A stretch of 64,000 bases of DNA from Asaia sp003994335 (GCF_037151175.1 NZ_JBBCOR010000013.1:18029-82028); one strand, 5' to 3'; positions 7,992 to 17,887 are shown, counted from the first letter of the stretch. Numbers and translations: made by a program. The notes: a model not told the origin generated them from the sequence alone.

Positions 7992-9812
7992 TCACACCAT
8001 ACGCGCCTCTCCGGCCAGCTCCCTTCTGGTGCGGTCCAGAGCCTCGGCATAGCGGCGCAGAACGTATTTCTCGCTCAGCATTCCCACGACCCTTGCGGTG
8101 GCATAATCAGCCACAACAACAAGTGCATCCGCCTCAGCCCGCTCGAACAGCCCGACCGCTTCGCGACAGGACATGCCGGGTGTCAGAACCGTCTCCCTCT
8201 GCAGGGCGAGGCTCGCCAAAGACCACTCGGGCGGATGATCGGGGGCGTGTATTTCAGACAGCAACACGATCCCGCGATAACGTCCCCCTGGCTCAGTCAG
8301 AACGATGTGAGGCCCCATTCCGAGCGGGCAGCTCAGTCGCGCCTCGGCAAGACGCATCTCCGGGGCGCGACAGGGTACCTCGCGCTGCATCAGTTTCTCG
8401 ACCACGAGTTCACGCAGCCAGCCCACATCGATGGCGGATCGAATCGATTCCCCTCTCTGGTGGAAACGCCATGTCGCAAAGGAATAACCGAAGAGCTGAC
8501 GCACTGTGAGAAGGGAGAGTACGCTGGCCAGCAACACACCGCTCGCGAGCGACAGATCTGCGGTCATCTCAAGGATCAGGCAGGTCATGGTCATGGGCAC
8601 ACCGATGATCGCGACCGCCGTGGCGCTCATACCGAGCACGGCGCAGGTCGTGACCGAGGGGCCTCCCTGGCCCAATGACTCGAGACCAAAGCCGAAAAGC
8701 GATCCGGAGAGCACCCCGAGATAAAGCGAGGCGAAGAACAGCCCACCGCGAAAGCCGCTCCCGATCGAAATGGACGAGGCCAATACCTTGAAGATGAGGA
8801 GCAGGCAGATCGGCCCGAGAGCCTGTCCTTCCTCCAGAACCTTTCTGACCGCAGCATGGCCCGCCGAGAGAATGGACGGCGAATAGAGCGCGAGCCCCCC
8901 TACCATGAGCCCGCCCAGCGCAGGGCGCAGCCAGGACGGCAGGGAAAGGTGGCGGAATAACACCTCGGCCAGAGTGACCCCCCGCATGGTGCCAATGCCG
9001 ATCAGCCCGCAGAACACGCCGAGCGCCAGCACCGGGAGCGTATCGCGCAGGGTCAACTGGGGATGAGGCAGAAGAGAAAGCGTCGTGCTGACGCCTCCCA
9101 GCAGATGAGCCGTGCCCACAGCCGCGATACACGCCACCGCCACAGGCGCAAGATTGACGAGGGAATAGGTCCCGATCACCAGCTCGAACGCATAGAATGC
9201 GCCGGCAATGGGGGCATCGAAGGCCGCCCCGATCGCGCCGCCAGCCCCGCACCCTACCAGGATACGCAAATCGGCGCGGCGCACCCTGAAAAGGCGGCCG
9301 CAGAAACTCCCGAGCGCGGCTGCAATCTGCGTGAACCCCGCTTCGAGCCCGAGCGACGCTCCGCTGCCATTGGAAAGAAAGGTCTGGAACGCCACGATAG
9401 TGCTGTCGCGCACCGACATACGTCCACCATGCAGGGCATTGGCTTCAATCGGGTCAACGGGTCGATGGCGGAAGCGTTTCGCGATCAGCAGCCCGAACAG
9501 GCCGAGCACCAGCCCGCCCAGACAGGGCATCACGAGAGTGCGCCATGGGGCGAGGCTGGCCAGCCCGGAAAGACGCCCATCATTATGCAGGGCATAGAGC
9601 CAGCGATGCGCCGCGAGCGTGCTGCAGGTCATGAGCCAGACGCATATTCCGGCCAGCGCGCCGACACATGATGATAAGACAGTCAACCAGATTTCATTGG
9701 ATCGGACGAGCGCGCGCACATAGTACGGAACAGGCACACCAAGCCGGAGCCGTTTAAGGGCAAGCCCTCTGACAGTTCTGGAAAACCCTGAGGCCAAGAA
9801 AGATCCTGACAT
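7992..9812 (-). CDS. CLC-family chloride transporter with C-terminal CBS domains
   Basis: 606 residues from ATG 9812; an upstream in-frame start at 9956 would overlap the divergent esterase gene. About ten membrane helices include NGSGASLGLEAGFTQ (the gating-glutamate region) and GSGFRGGLFFASL (an anion-site helix). From about residue 470 a cytoplasmic tail has two CBS-like units (VPCRAPEMRLAEARL and LTPGMSCREAVGLF). The usual GSGIPE serine motif is replaced by DPIEANALHGG. The position of the internal proton glutamate reads FELV, with Leu where Cl/H exchangers have Glu. It could therefore be a channel or an uncoupled transporter; that is inference. Confidence 0.88.
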   Translation of the reverse strand: MSGSFLASGFSRTVRGLALKRLRLGVPVPYYVRALVRSNEIWLTVLSSCVGALAGICVWLMTCSTLAAHRWLYALHNDGRLSGLASLAPWRTLVMPCLGGLVLGLFGLLIAKRFRHRPVDPIEANALHGGRMSVRDSTIVAFQTFLSNGSGASLGLEAGFTQIAAALGSFCGRLFRVRRADLRILVGCGAGGAIGAAFDAPIAGAFYAFELVIGTYSLVNLAPVAVACIAAVGTAHLLGGVSTTLSLLPHPQLTLRDTLPVLALGVFCGLIGIGTMRGVTLAEVLFRHLSLPSWLRPALGGLMVGGLALYSPSILSAGHAAVRKVLEEGQALGPICLLLIFKVLASSISIGSGFRGGLFFASLYLGVLSGSLFGFGLESLGQGGPSVTTCAVLGMSATAVAIIGVPMTMTCLILEMTADLSLASGVLLASVLSLLTVRQLFGYSFATWRFHQRGESIRSAIDVGWLRELVVEKLMQREVPCRAPEMRLAEARLSCPLGMGPHIVLTEPGGRYRGIVLLSEIHAPDHPPEWSLASLALQRETVLTPGMSCREAVGLFERAEADALVVVADYATARVVGMLSEKYVLRRYAEALDRTRRELAGEARMV

Positions 9813-9939
9813 GACTTTCGAGAGACGTGATCCCCAGAGCCGGGGGCGAGCACTGTCCTTATTGTCGTTCAGACTTGCCGCAGGCAACAGAAAACCCCAG
9901 ACTCTGCCCACTCCGCTGCTCTGAAAGGATCCTCTCACC

Positions 9940-10719
9940 GTGCTGCTGAACGTCATCGAACGCCTCTCGGCCCAGCCCGCCGGACATCCGCCGGTCGTGT
10001 TTCTTCATGGGTTGTTCGGACGAGGGCGCAATATGGGGTTCCTGCAGCGCCAGGTAGCGCGCACCCATCGCACCCTGGCGCTGGACCTGCGCAATCACGG
10101 CGAGAGCCCTCACGGCCCGATGGACTTCCCCGCCATGGTCGATGACGTGGTCGAGACCCTGCGCCATCATGAAGCGCTACCCGCCATTCTGGTCGGGCAT
10201 TCCATGGGCGGCAAGCTGGCCATGATCATGGCCCTTCAATATCCGGAGCTCGTATCCGGTCTGCTGGTGGGCGATATGGCCCCTGCGCGCACGGGATTCG
10301 GCCAGGCGGCTCTGGCCGAGGCGATGCTGCACATCCATTTTCCCGATCACCTCGACCGTCAGCAGGCGGACCAGCTTCTTGCCAGGGATATTCCGAACCG
10401 CAGCGTGCGTGACCTGATGCTGCAGAACGTGCGTCTCGGTCCAGAGCCGGGCTGGCAGATCGGCCTGCGGGACATTGCCAGCTCGATGACGAATATCGAG
10501 AACTGGCCCTATGTTCCCGAGGGTTACGTCTATGAGGGACCGACGCTCTTCCTGCGGGGGGAACATTCTCCGTACATCACCAAGGACCATGAGCCGGTCA
10601 TGCGCCGTCTCTTCCCGCACTACAGGCTCGAGACCATCCCCGATGCGGGTCACTGGCTGCATGCGGACAACCCGAAACTCTTTTCCGAAAAGATGCTCGA
10701 TTTTATCGAGAACATCTGA
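9940..10719 (+). CDS. Alpha/beta hydrolase, YbfF-like esterase
   Basis: 259 residues from GTG with GAAAGGA upstream. LHGLFGRGRN provides the oxyanion region, GHSMGGKLAM carries the nucleophilic Ser, and GHWLHADNP near the C-terminus carries the catalytic His. LDLRNHGESPH is typical of the YbfF/BphD-like group. Cytosolic carboxylesterase activity is expected, but the substrate is unknown. The stop is 27 bp before the ATG of the M20 peptidase gene. Confidence 0.88.
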   Translation: MLLNVIERLSAQPAGHPPVVFLHGLFGRGRNMGFLQRQVARTHRTLALDLRNHGESPHGPMDFPAMVDDVVETLRHHEALPAILVGHSMGGKLAMIMALQYPELVSGLLVGDMAPARTGFGQAALAEAMLHIHFPDHLDRQQADQLLARDIPNRSVRDLMLQNVRLGPEPGWQIGLRDIASSMTNIENWPYVPEGYVYEGPTLFLRGEHSPYITKDHEPVMRRLFPHYRLETIPDAGHWLHADNPKLFSEKMLDFIENI

Positions 10720-10746
10720 TTGTCAGGCCCTGTGCAAGGTTTTTCC

Positions 10747-12138
10747 ATGATCAGACGCTCCGCCCTGATGCTGCTTTTCTGCATCGGCTCCGCCCAGGCC
10801 GAGCCTCTGCCTTCCCTCACACGGGACGGATTGCAGGCGCTTGATCTGGCGAAGAGTTCGATCGCCCTGCGTTCCGTTGCAGGCCCGGACAATCAGGTCA
10901 TGGATGTCGCCCACCTTTACGAGAAAACGCTGACCGAGGGCGGCTTTCCCGCCTCGGCCATCACAATCACGCCTGTGGGGCAGACAGCCTATCTTACCCT
11001 GCGCTGGCCGGGCCGTAATCCGGCGCTGAAGCCGCTCGTCATCTCGGGCCATATGGATGTGGTGGCCGCCAACGCGTCAGACTGGACTCGAGACCCCTTC
11101 GTCCCGGTGGTCGAGGAAGGCTATCTCTTCGGTCGGGGCGCCACCGATATGAAAATGAGCAATGCGCTCGGCATCACAGCACTGATTCATCTCAGGCAGC
11201 AGGGCTACCGTCCGGAGCGCGGAATCGTCCTTGCTCTCTCGGGAGATGAAGAGACGACGATGCAAACGAGCCAGATGCTCGCCAAATCGCTTTCCGACGC
11301 GCAAGAGGTTCTCAATCTGGATGTGGGAGGGGGCGTTCTCGACGAGGAAACCGGGCGCCCCCTCTATTACAGCTGGTCGGGCGCTGAAAAAACCTACGCG
11401 GATTTTGCGCTTACCGTCAGTGACCCGGGAGGACATTCCTCGGAGCCACGTGCGCGCAACGCCATCGACGTCCTGGCGAGCGGCCTGCTCAAGATCAAGG
11501 CCCATCCCTTCACCCCTGAGCTGAATGCCCTTACGCGCAGTTACTTCATGAATGCCGCGCGCTTCTCCTCCCCCAGGCTGGCAGCCGCCATGCGCGCCTT
11601 TGCCGCGAGCCCCGGCAATACCGAGGCTGTGGCCACGCTGCGGGCCGATCCGGCGCTTGTGGGGAGCATTGGAACCACCTGTGTGGTCACGATGATCAAG
11701 GGCGGCCATGCGCTGAACGCCCTACCCCAACACGCCGAAGCCAATATCAATTGCCGCATCTTCCCCGGGCATTCGCGCTGGGACATCATGCGTGATCTCA
11801 ATGCGCTCGTTCAGGACCCGACGATACGGATCGAAGACCGGAGTGCAGGCTCGGTCGAAACACAGCCCTCCCCCCTCGATGGCGTATTTCCCCCGGCTAT
11901 CGCACGAGCGGCTCAGGCAGCTTTTCCAGGCGTTCCGAGCTTTCCCAGCATGAGTTCGGGTGCAAGCGACAGCATGTGGTTCAGGCAGCTCGGCATTCCG
12001 AGCTATGGCGCGAGCCCGATCTTCATCAAGTCGTCGGATGATTTCAGCCATGGGCTGAACGAGCGCATCCCGCTTTCGACCATCACGCCAGGGCTGCATT
12101 TCCTGCTTTCGATTATTCCGGACCTGACCCGGCACTGA
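10747..12138 (+). CDS. Secreted M20-family metallopeptidase
   Basis: 463 residues from ATG 10747 (MIRRSALMLLFCIGSAQA), a signal peptide; the extra nine codons upstream begin with TTG and are not needed. Zinc ligands and catalytic residues of M20 enzymes are in order: SGHMDVVAA (His, Asp), GRGATDMK (bridging Asp), GDEETT (general-base and ligand Glu), with the inserted dimerisation domain between. It should cleave peptides or N-acyl amino acids in the periplasm. It follows the esterase gene and may be co-transcribed with it. Confidence 0.88.
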   Translation: MIRRSALMLLFCIGSAQAEPLPSLTRDGLQALDLAKSSIALRSVAGPDNQVMDVAHLYEKTLTEGGFPASAITITPVGQTAYLTLRWPGRNPALKPLVISGHMDVVAANASDWTRDPFVPVVEEGYLFGRGATDMKMSNALGITALIHLRQQGYRPERGIVLALSGDEETTMQTSQMLAKSLSDAQEVLNLDVGGGVLDEETGRPLYYSWSGAEKTYADFALTVSDPGGHSSEPRARNAIDVLASGLLKIKAHPFTPELNALTRSYFMNAARFSSPRLAAAMRAFAASPGNTEAVATLRADPALVGSIGTTCVVTMIKGGHALNALPQHAEANINCRIFPGHSRWDIMRDLNALVQDPTIRIEDRSAGSVETQPSPLDGVFPPAIARAAQAAFPGVPSFPSMSSGASDSMWFRQLGIPSYGASPIFIKSSDDFSHGLNERIPLSTITPGLHFLLSIIPDLTRH

Positions 12139-12157
12139 GGCGGGCAGGTCATGGCGC

Positions 12158-12802
12158 TCAATCTCCGGTCAGCACATTCTTGATGGCCTTGCCCTCCTCA
12201 GACAGGCGCCAGAGATACCAGGCGAGCGCGGAGCGATAGGGGGCAAAGCGCAAACCCTCTGCGCGTAATGCTGCGGGTTTGGGTGGCAGGTCCAGCCCGC
12301 GCAGCTTCTGCCATCCTGCCCGGATCGCGAAATCATCGACCGGCAGGACATCTCGCCGATTTAATGTAAAAATGAGCAACATCTCGACGGTCCAGCGCCC
12401 GATCCCCCGCAGTGTAACCAGCCGGGCAATCAGGGCGTCATCGCTCAGGTTCTGCGCTTCAACCGGATCGGGTACGACGCCCGATATGGTCGCTTCGGCC
12501 AGCCCTCTCAGTGCCAGAAGCTTGGCAGCAGAGAGACCACATGCGCGCAAACTTTCATCCGTGTAGGTCGCAAGATCCTGAGGGCTGGGTGTCTCGCCAT
12601 CGCCGAGCGCGCAGATACGCCCGAGAATGGCTTCCGCCGCGCGCCCGTGCAACTGCTGCCCGACAATGGCGCGAAACAACGCCTGATAAGGCGTCTTGCC
12701 GTCGCTTCCCCTGAGGCGGCAGGGACCTATGCGCTCCATGGCCGCGGCGAGCGACGGATCCTGACTGAGGCATCGGTAGAGATCGGGATCATCGAGAACC
12801 AT
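12158..12802 (-). CDS. DNA-3-methyladenine glycosylase II (HhH-GPD)
   Basis: 214 residues from ATG 12802; a start seven codons earlier is possible. PYQALFRAIVGQQLHGRAA opens the HhH-GPD fold. LRGIGRWTVEMLL is the helix-hairpin-helix, and PVDDFAI supplies the catalytic Asp. No iron-sulfur cluster cysteines are present, which fits AlkA rather than MutY or Nth. It excises alkylated purines. It converges on the M20 gene with only 19 bp between stops. Confidence 0.88.
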   Translation of the reverse strand: MVLDDPDLYRCLSQDPSLAAAMERIGPCRLRGSDGKTPYQALFRAIVGQQLHGRAAEAILGRICALGDGETPSPQDLATYTDESLRACGLSAAKLLALRGLAEATISGVVPDPVEAQNLSDDALIARLVTLRGIGRWTVEMLLIFTLNRRDVLPVDDFAIRAGWQKLRGLDLPPKPAALRAEGLRFAPYRSALAWYLWRLSEEGKAIKNVLTGD

Positions 12803-12934
12803 CTTTTTTCTCTTCTGTATCAAGCTTGGCCCTCATGCGCTTGGCAAGATGATGGGTCCGATGCCATGATAGCGGCAAGTGCCAGATCGTGTCGTCATGC
12901 AGAGTTCGCCGCCTGCCCGGCCACGTGGCGGCGT

Positions 12935-14137
12935 GTGTTCTGTTTCTCTACAGGTGTTCTTCTGAAACGCACCCAGCCCGTCGATCCGGCTCCGCCCTCT
13001 TCCGGTGTGGCCAATGCTTTGCGCCCGGGCAAGAAGCGGGTGCGAAACGAACCGCTGCTTTTTGCGCCGGCTGCCGCGTCGCTGCGCGCTCCTCCCCCCG
13101 TCAAGGGCAGCCGATTCCGTTTTTCCCACCACGAGCCGAGAACCGGGCTCGAGCCGGACCTCAAACCGGCCAGCGCCTCACTGATCCGCCCTCAGGTTCT
13201 CGAAGATCCGGGCGTCACGACCGTTCTCGTCGCCTCGGCCATCGCCCATGCCCTGTTGATCGGCTTGCTGCTGCTCGAAGGCGCCCGCCATGCGCGCGGT
13301 TTGCCCGAGGGCATAGAACAGCCTCAGGTCGAAATGATGTTCGCGCCGCCCTCCCGCAGTGGCATGGCTGGCCCGCATGAGGACAAGCCGGGCGGGGAGG
13401 AAAAGCCCTCGCAGAGCCACGATGCCCCTTCGGCATCCAGCCCCGAGCAACAGCAGGAACAGCAACCCGATCAGGCCGAATCCACCCCGACCCCGGCCGT
13501 TCCGACCCCGACACCGCCCGCAGCTCCGCCTGTCCCCGAGGGCCCTTCTACAGAGCTGCCCAAGACCCAGATAGACCGTCCGGTCAGCCCCGGCATTGCC
13601 AAATCGGGCAGGCAGACCCAGACGCGGGCTCATAGCCATCGTTCGAGCCGCCGCCCGACCACCAGGCAGTCGGATAACCCCTTCGCGAATATGACCACGC
13701 TCGATTTTGGCGAAGCCCCCTCCACCCCGCGTCGTCAGCGCGGGCGCCGTGGCGGTTCTGGTGCGCCGATCGACATGTCACTCGGTCCATTGTCGACCAA
13801 TGGGCAGATCAACGCGCCGTTCATGACGCGCAACTCCATTCGCGGGGTGAGCGATGACTATGGCAGCGAGATCGATCGCTGGATTCGCGCGCATCTCTAT
13901 TACCCTGAAGACGCTATCAAGAATGGCGAGGACGGCCCCTCCTCCGTGCATGTGGTCCTGGACCGCGACGGACGGGTGAAGTCCGTGCGACTCACCGGGC
14001 AGTCGGGCTCCTACTCCCTCGATGCTGCAACCACAGGCATGTTCCAGGGCGCCCATCTGCCGCCGGTGCCACCGGACATGAAGGGCGACCATTTCGATAT
14101 CGACCTCACCATCAATTATATCCTGATCAGACGCTGA
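12935..14137 (+). CDS. TonB-like energy transducer
   Basis: About 400 residues; the start is uncertain. GTG 12935 is used, but ATG 12866 and GTG 13007 or 13040 are in frame and none has a clear ribosome site. A cytoplasmic tail precedes one membrane span (TTVLVASAIAHALLIGLLLL). A periplasmic linker rich in Pro, Gln and Glu (EQQQEQQPDQAE, TPTPAVPTPTPPAAPP) follows, and then a C-terminal domain with YYPEDAIKNG, VVLDRDGRVKSVRLT and FDIDLTINYIL, as in TonB. It would transmit proton-motive force to outer-membrane receptors or act in envelope integrity. No ExbB/ExbD genes are nearby. Confidence 0.78.
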   Translation: MFCFSTGVLLKRTQPVDPAPPSSGVANALRPGKKRVRNEPLLFAPAAASLRAPPPVKGSRFRFSHHEPRTGLEPDLKPASASLIRPQVLEDPGVTTVLVASAIAHALLIGLLLLEGARHARGLPEGIEQPQVEMMFAPPSRSGMAGPHEDKPGGEEKPSQSHDAPSASSPEQQQEQQPDQAESTPTPAVPTPTPPAAPPVPEGPSTELPKTQIDRPVSPGIAKSGRQTQTRAHSHRSSRRPTTRQSDNPFANMTTLDFGEAPSTPRRQRGRRGGSGAPIDMSLGPLSTNGQINAPFMTRNSIRGVSDDYGSEIDRWIRAHLYYPEDAIKNGEDGPSSVHVVLDRDGRVKSVRLTGQSGSYSLDAATTGMFQGAHLPPVPPDMKGDHFDIDLTINYILIRR

Positions 14138-14144
14138 GACCCGT

Positions 14145-14612
14145 ATGAGCCTGGACTCTGTTCGCGACGAACTCGCCCGCCTTGCCCCCGATCTGTCGAT
14201 CATCGATGACGGCCGCAGCACCGCCACCGTCCTCGAGGCCGCCGACGTGCACAACGTGGCGCCCGATCAGATCGCGAAGACGCTCTGCGTAGATGTGGGC
14301 GGGCGTATCGTACTCGTGGTCATGGCGGGTGCGGCGCGGCTCGACAACAAGCGCGCCCGCGAAGCGCTGGGCGGCAAGCCCCGCTTTCTGGGCCCTGAAG
14401 CCGTGCTCGACGTCACCAGTCACCCGGTTGGCGGTGTCTGCCCCTTTGGTCTGCCTGCTCCCCTCCCCGTCTATTGCGATGAGTCCCTCCAGGCCTTCGA
14501 CGAAATCATCCCCGCCGCCGGGTCGATCACGGCTTCGGTACGCATGACGCCGCAACGCCTTGTCGAATTGACAGGCGGGGTTTGGGTTCATGTGCGGCAG
14601 GATGGGAAGTGA
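14145..14612 (+). CDS. YbaK/ProX-type aminoacyl-tRNA deacylase
   Basis: 155 residues with the single YbaK domain. IAKTLCVDV carries the conserved Lys, LVVMAGAARLD the central strand, and GGVCPFGLPAPLP the signature loop. Such proteins hydrolyse mischarged tRNAs (for example Cys-, Ala- or Ser-tRNA of the wrong type). The specificity cannot be read here. It starts 7 bp after the TonB-like gene and ends at the inverted-repeat element that probably terminates transcription. Confidence 0.85.
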   Translation: MSLDSVRDELARLAPDLSIIDDGRSTATVLEAADVHNVAPDQIAKTLCVDVGGRIVLVVMAGAARLDNKRAREALGGKPRFLGPEAVLDVTSHPVGGVCPFGLPAPLPVYCDESLQAFDEIIPAAGSITASVRMTPQRLVELTGGVWVHVRQDGK

Positions 14613-14614
14613 GC

Positions 14615-14819
14615 GTTCTTTTTTGGAAAAAAAGAACCAAAAAACTTTTGATTTGATGAGGGTCTGAGCCAGAAGAGCACAAGCAAGCGCAGGTGCCGGT
14701 TCAGGGTCACCGCCGAATGAGAAAATGCCTCCGGCGGTCCGAGGGCGAAAACGCTCCACAACGCCCCCAGCCAAAACCAGAAAAGTCTTTTTGCTTCTTT
14801 TTCTTCCAGAAAAAGAAGA
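14615..14819. repeat. Paired inverted-repeat element with hairpin arms
   Basis: Two arms face each other about 130 bp apart. The left arm, 14615-14650, reads GTTCTTTTTTGGAAAAAAAG and then ACCAAAAAACTTTT. The right arm, 14779-14818, is in reverse complement nearly the same. Each arm also folds on itself (TTCTTTTTT / AAAAAAAGAA), so the element can act as a terminator for the deacylase gene and for gcvP, which converge on it. Such A/T-block intergenic elements are, from memory, frequent in acetic acid bacteria; the copy number here was not tested. Confidence 0.65.
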
Positions 14820-14855
14820 CCCCCGCCCCTCGGAGAGGACGAGGGTCGACCCGTC

Positions 14856-17747
14856 TTACTCCGCAGCTTCGGCGTAGTTCGAGATATCCGGGCAGGAGCA
14901 GACCAGATTGCGGTCACCCCAGGCGTTATCAATACGATTGACCGGCGCAAAATACTTCACGCGGTCCAGCCCGTTAGGGAAGCAGCCCTGCATACGGTCG
15001 TACTGACGGTCCCACTCACCCACCAGATCGGCGGTGCTGTGAGGCGCATGACGCAGCGGACTGGCCTCCATAGCGATGGCTCCGGATTCGATCGCACGGA
15101 TCTCTTCACGGATGGCGATCATGGCGTCACAGAAGCGATCCAGTTCGGCCTTTCCTTCTGATTCGGTCGGCTCGATCATGAAGGTGCCTGCCACGGGGAA
15201 GCTGACCGTCGGGGCATGGAAGCCATGATCGATCAGGCGCTTGGCGATATCATCCACCGTAACGCCCACAGCATCCTTGAGCGGACGCAGATCGATGATG
15301 CATTCATGCGCGGTGCGTCCGTTGCTGCCGCGATAGAGCACCGGATAATGCGGCTCGAGACGGGCTGCGATGTAATTGGCGTTCAGGATCGCCATTTCGG
15401 TGGCCTCGCGCAGACCGTCATCGCCCATCATGAGCACATAGGCGACCGAAATCGGCAGGATGGAGGCCGAGCCAAAGGGGGCAGCCGACACCGCGCGGGC
15501 ATCGCCACGCTCCGGACGACCGGGCAGATGTGGGGCAAGATGCGCCTTGACCCCGATCGGTCCCATGCCCGGACCGCCGCCGCCATGGGGGATGCAGAAG
15601 GTCTTGTGCAGGTTGAAATGCGACACGTCGGCGCCGTAAAGACCGGGACGTGCCAGACCGACCTGCGCGTTCATGTTCGCGCCGTCCAGATAGACCTGAC
15701 CACCCGCCTCGTGAACGAGCTCGCAGATTTCCATCACGGCTTCCTCGAACACGCCATGCGTCGAGGGATAGGTGAGCATGAGGGCTGCGATGCGGCCTTC
15801 ATTCTGGGCGATCTTCTTGCGCAGGTCCTCCAGATCGACATTCCCCGTGGCGTCGCAGGCTGTGACGACCACGCGCATGCCAACCATCTGGGCGGAAGCC
15901 GGGTTGGTGCCATGGGCCGAGGCCGGAATCAGGCAGACATCGCGCTCGCTCTGGCCATTGGCCTGATGATAGGCGCGAATGGCCAGCAATCCGGCATATT
16001 CGCCCTGCGCGCCGGAATTGGGCTGAAGCGAGACGGCATCGTACCCGCTCACGGCGCAAAGCGCGTGTTCAAGAATGCCGAAGAGCTCCTGATAGCCTTC
16101 GGTCTGATCGGCTGGCGCAAAAGGATGAAGCGCCCCGAACTCCGGCCAGGTGATGGGGATCATCTCGGCCGTGGCATTCAGCTTCATGGTGCAGGAGCCG
16201 AGCGGGATCATGGTGCGATCCAGCGCCAGATCCATGTCGGACAAACGGCGCATATAGCGCAACAGATCCGTCTCGGAGCGATGGGCGTGGAAGACGGCGG
16301 CCGTCATGAACGCCCCGCTGCGCGTCAGCGATTCCGGGATGGTCGTGGCACCGTCCAGCCTGGCTTCGAGCGCAGCAAGGCGCGCATCATCCGGGCAGAA
16401 GCAGCGCCACAGCGCCTTGATATGGCTCGCCTCGGTGGTTTCGTCACAGGCAATGCCGAGACGCCCCTCACCGGCATCGCGCAGATTGATTCCGACCTTG
16501 CGGGCGCGCTCGAGCACGAGGGCTGCGGACTCACCGGCTTCGACCGTGATGGTGTCAAAGAAGACGCTGGTCTCGATTTTGACGGCCAGTTCGCGCAGGC
16601 CTTCGGCCAAAATGGACGCGAGACGGTTCACGCGATGGGCGATGGCGCGGAGACCCTCTGGGCCGTGATAGACCGCATACATCGAAGCGATGACCGCCAG
16701 AAGCACCTGTGCCGTGCAGATGTTCGAGGTCGCCTTCTCGCGACGGATATGTTGTTCGCGGGTCTGCAGTGCGAGGCGATAGGCAGAGGCGCCGCGGCTA
16801 TCACGCGACACACCAACCAGACGGCCTGGCATGGTGCGCTTATAGGCGTCACGCACGGCCATGAACCCGGCATGGGGGCCACCAAAGCCCATGGGCACCC
16901 CGAAACGTTGCATGGAGCCGATGGCGATATCGGCGCCCAGCTTGCCGGGCGCTTCAAGCATAACAAGGGCCAGCGGGTCGCAGGTAAGGGCCGCAATGGC
17001 ACCCTTTTCATGCAGGGAGGCAATCACCCCACGAAAATCACGCACTTCACCCGAGCTGCCCGGATAGGACAGCAGCGCACCGAAAACGGCTTCAGGCTCG
17101 AGATCGGTTTCAGGGTTACCGAGCTGGATGGTCCAGCCCAGAGGCTCGGCACGCGTCCGCAGCACCGCAAGGGTCTGGGGATGCGTGTCGGAATCGACAA
17201 AGAATACCGTGCTCTTGGTCTTGGCGTTGCGCTGGGCAAGCGCCATGGCTTCGGCGCAGGCCGTGGCCTCGTCCAGAAGCGAGGCATTGGCGATATCGAG
17301 CCCGGTCAGGTCACAGACCAGTGTCTGGAAGTTCAGCAGCGCTTCAAGACGGCCCTGGCTGATTTCTGGCTGATACGGCGTATAGGCCGTGTACCAGGCC
17401 GGATTCTCCAAAATATTGCGCTGGATGACGGGAGGCAGGATCGTGCCGTAATAGCCCTGCCCGATCATGGACTGCATGACCACATTGCGGCTTGCGATCT
17501 GCTTCAGCCGCGCCAGTGCCTCGCTCTCAGTCAGCGCAGGACCGACGCCAGAGGCCTTGCGGTCCAGAATGGCAGAAGGCACGGTCTGCTCGATCAGCGC
17601 ATCGATGCTCGGTACACCGAGCGTCTTGAGCATGGAAACGACTTCGCCGGGACGCGGGCCGTTATGGCGCGAGACGAACTGGTCGTCTTCATGCGCGGGC
17701 CACAGCGATGTATTGGGCGACGTATTGAGCGGGGCGTTACGGGTCAC
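14856..17747 (-). CDS. gcvP: Glycine dehydrogenase (decarboxylating), P-protein
   Basis: 963 residues, a full single-chain P-protein. The N-terminal half begins near FVSRHNGPRPGEV. The C-terminal half holds PLGSCTMKLNA and SHFNLHKTFCIPHGGGGPG, where the Lys of LHKT binds PLP. It decarboxylates glycine and passes the methylamine to lipoyl-GcvH. It is last in gcvT-gcvH-gcvP; 140 bp separate it from gcvH, and that gap contains GC-rich inverted segments. Expression is expected to follow the glycine riboswitch ahead of gcvT. Confidence 0.97.
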   Translation of the reverse strand: MTRNAPLNTSPNTSLWPAHEDDQFVSRHNGPRPGEVVSMLKTLGVPSIDALIEQTVPSAILDRKASGVGPALTESEALARLKQIASRNVVMQSMIGQGYYGTILPPVIQRNILENPAWYTAYTPYQPEISQGRLEALLNFQTLVCDLTGLDIANASLLDEATACAEAMALAQRNAKTKSTVFFVDSDTHPQTLAVLRTRAEPLGWTIQLGNPETDLEPEAVFGALLSYPGSSGEVRDFRGVIASLHEKGAIAALTCDPLALVMLEAPGKLGADIAIGSMQRFGVPMGFGGPHAGFMAVRDAYKRTMPGRLVGVSRDSRGASAYRLALQTREQHIRREKATSNICTAQVLLAVIASMYAVYHGPEGLRAIAHRVNRLASILAEGLRELAVKIETSVFFDTITVEAGESAALVLERARKVGINLRDAGEGRLGIACDETTEASHIKALWRCFCPDDARLAALEARLDGATTIPESLTRSGAFMTAAVFHAHRSETDLLRYMRRLSDMDLALDRTMIPLGSCTMKLNATAEMIPITWPEFGALHPFAPADQTEGYQELFGILEHALCAVSGYDAVSLQPNSGAQGEYAGLLAIRAYHQANGQSERDVCLIPASAHGTNPASAQMVGMRVVVTACDATGNVDLEDLRKKIAQNEGRIAALMLTYPSTHGVFEEAVMEICELVHEAGGQVYLDGANMNAQVGLARPGLYGADVSHFNLHKTFCIPHGGGGPGMGPIGVKAHLAPHLPGRPERGDARAVSAAPFGSASILPISVAYVLMMGDDGLREATEMAILNANYIAARLEPHYPVLYRGSNGRTAHECIIDLRPLKDAVGVTVDDIAKRLIDHGFHAPTVSFPVAGTFMIEPTESEGKAELDRFCDAMIAIREEIRAIESGAIAMEASPLRHAPHSTADLVGEWDRQYDRMQGCFPNGLDRVKYFAPVNRIDNAWGDRNLVCSCPDISNYAEAAE

Positions 17748-17887
17748 GTCTCGGCAGATCCTCGTCAGGAACGCAAACGAGTCAGGACGGCACGGGCCAC
17801 CCTGTGCTCGGAAGGAAGCATCAGACCGGCCATCCGGATCTGACGGTACAAAGGGATCCGGACCGGCAAGCCAGTCCGGCGGTCAGA

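Noticed and set aside
15216..17843. 875-codon open frame on the plus strand opposite gcvP
   Set aside because: Entirely antisense to a well-supported gcvP; the frame is open because of GC-rich codon use, and its translation matches no family.
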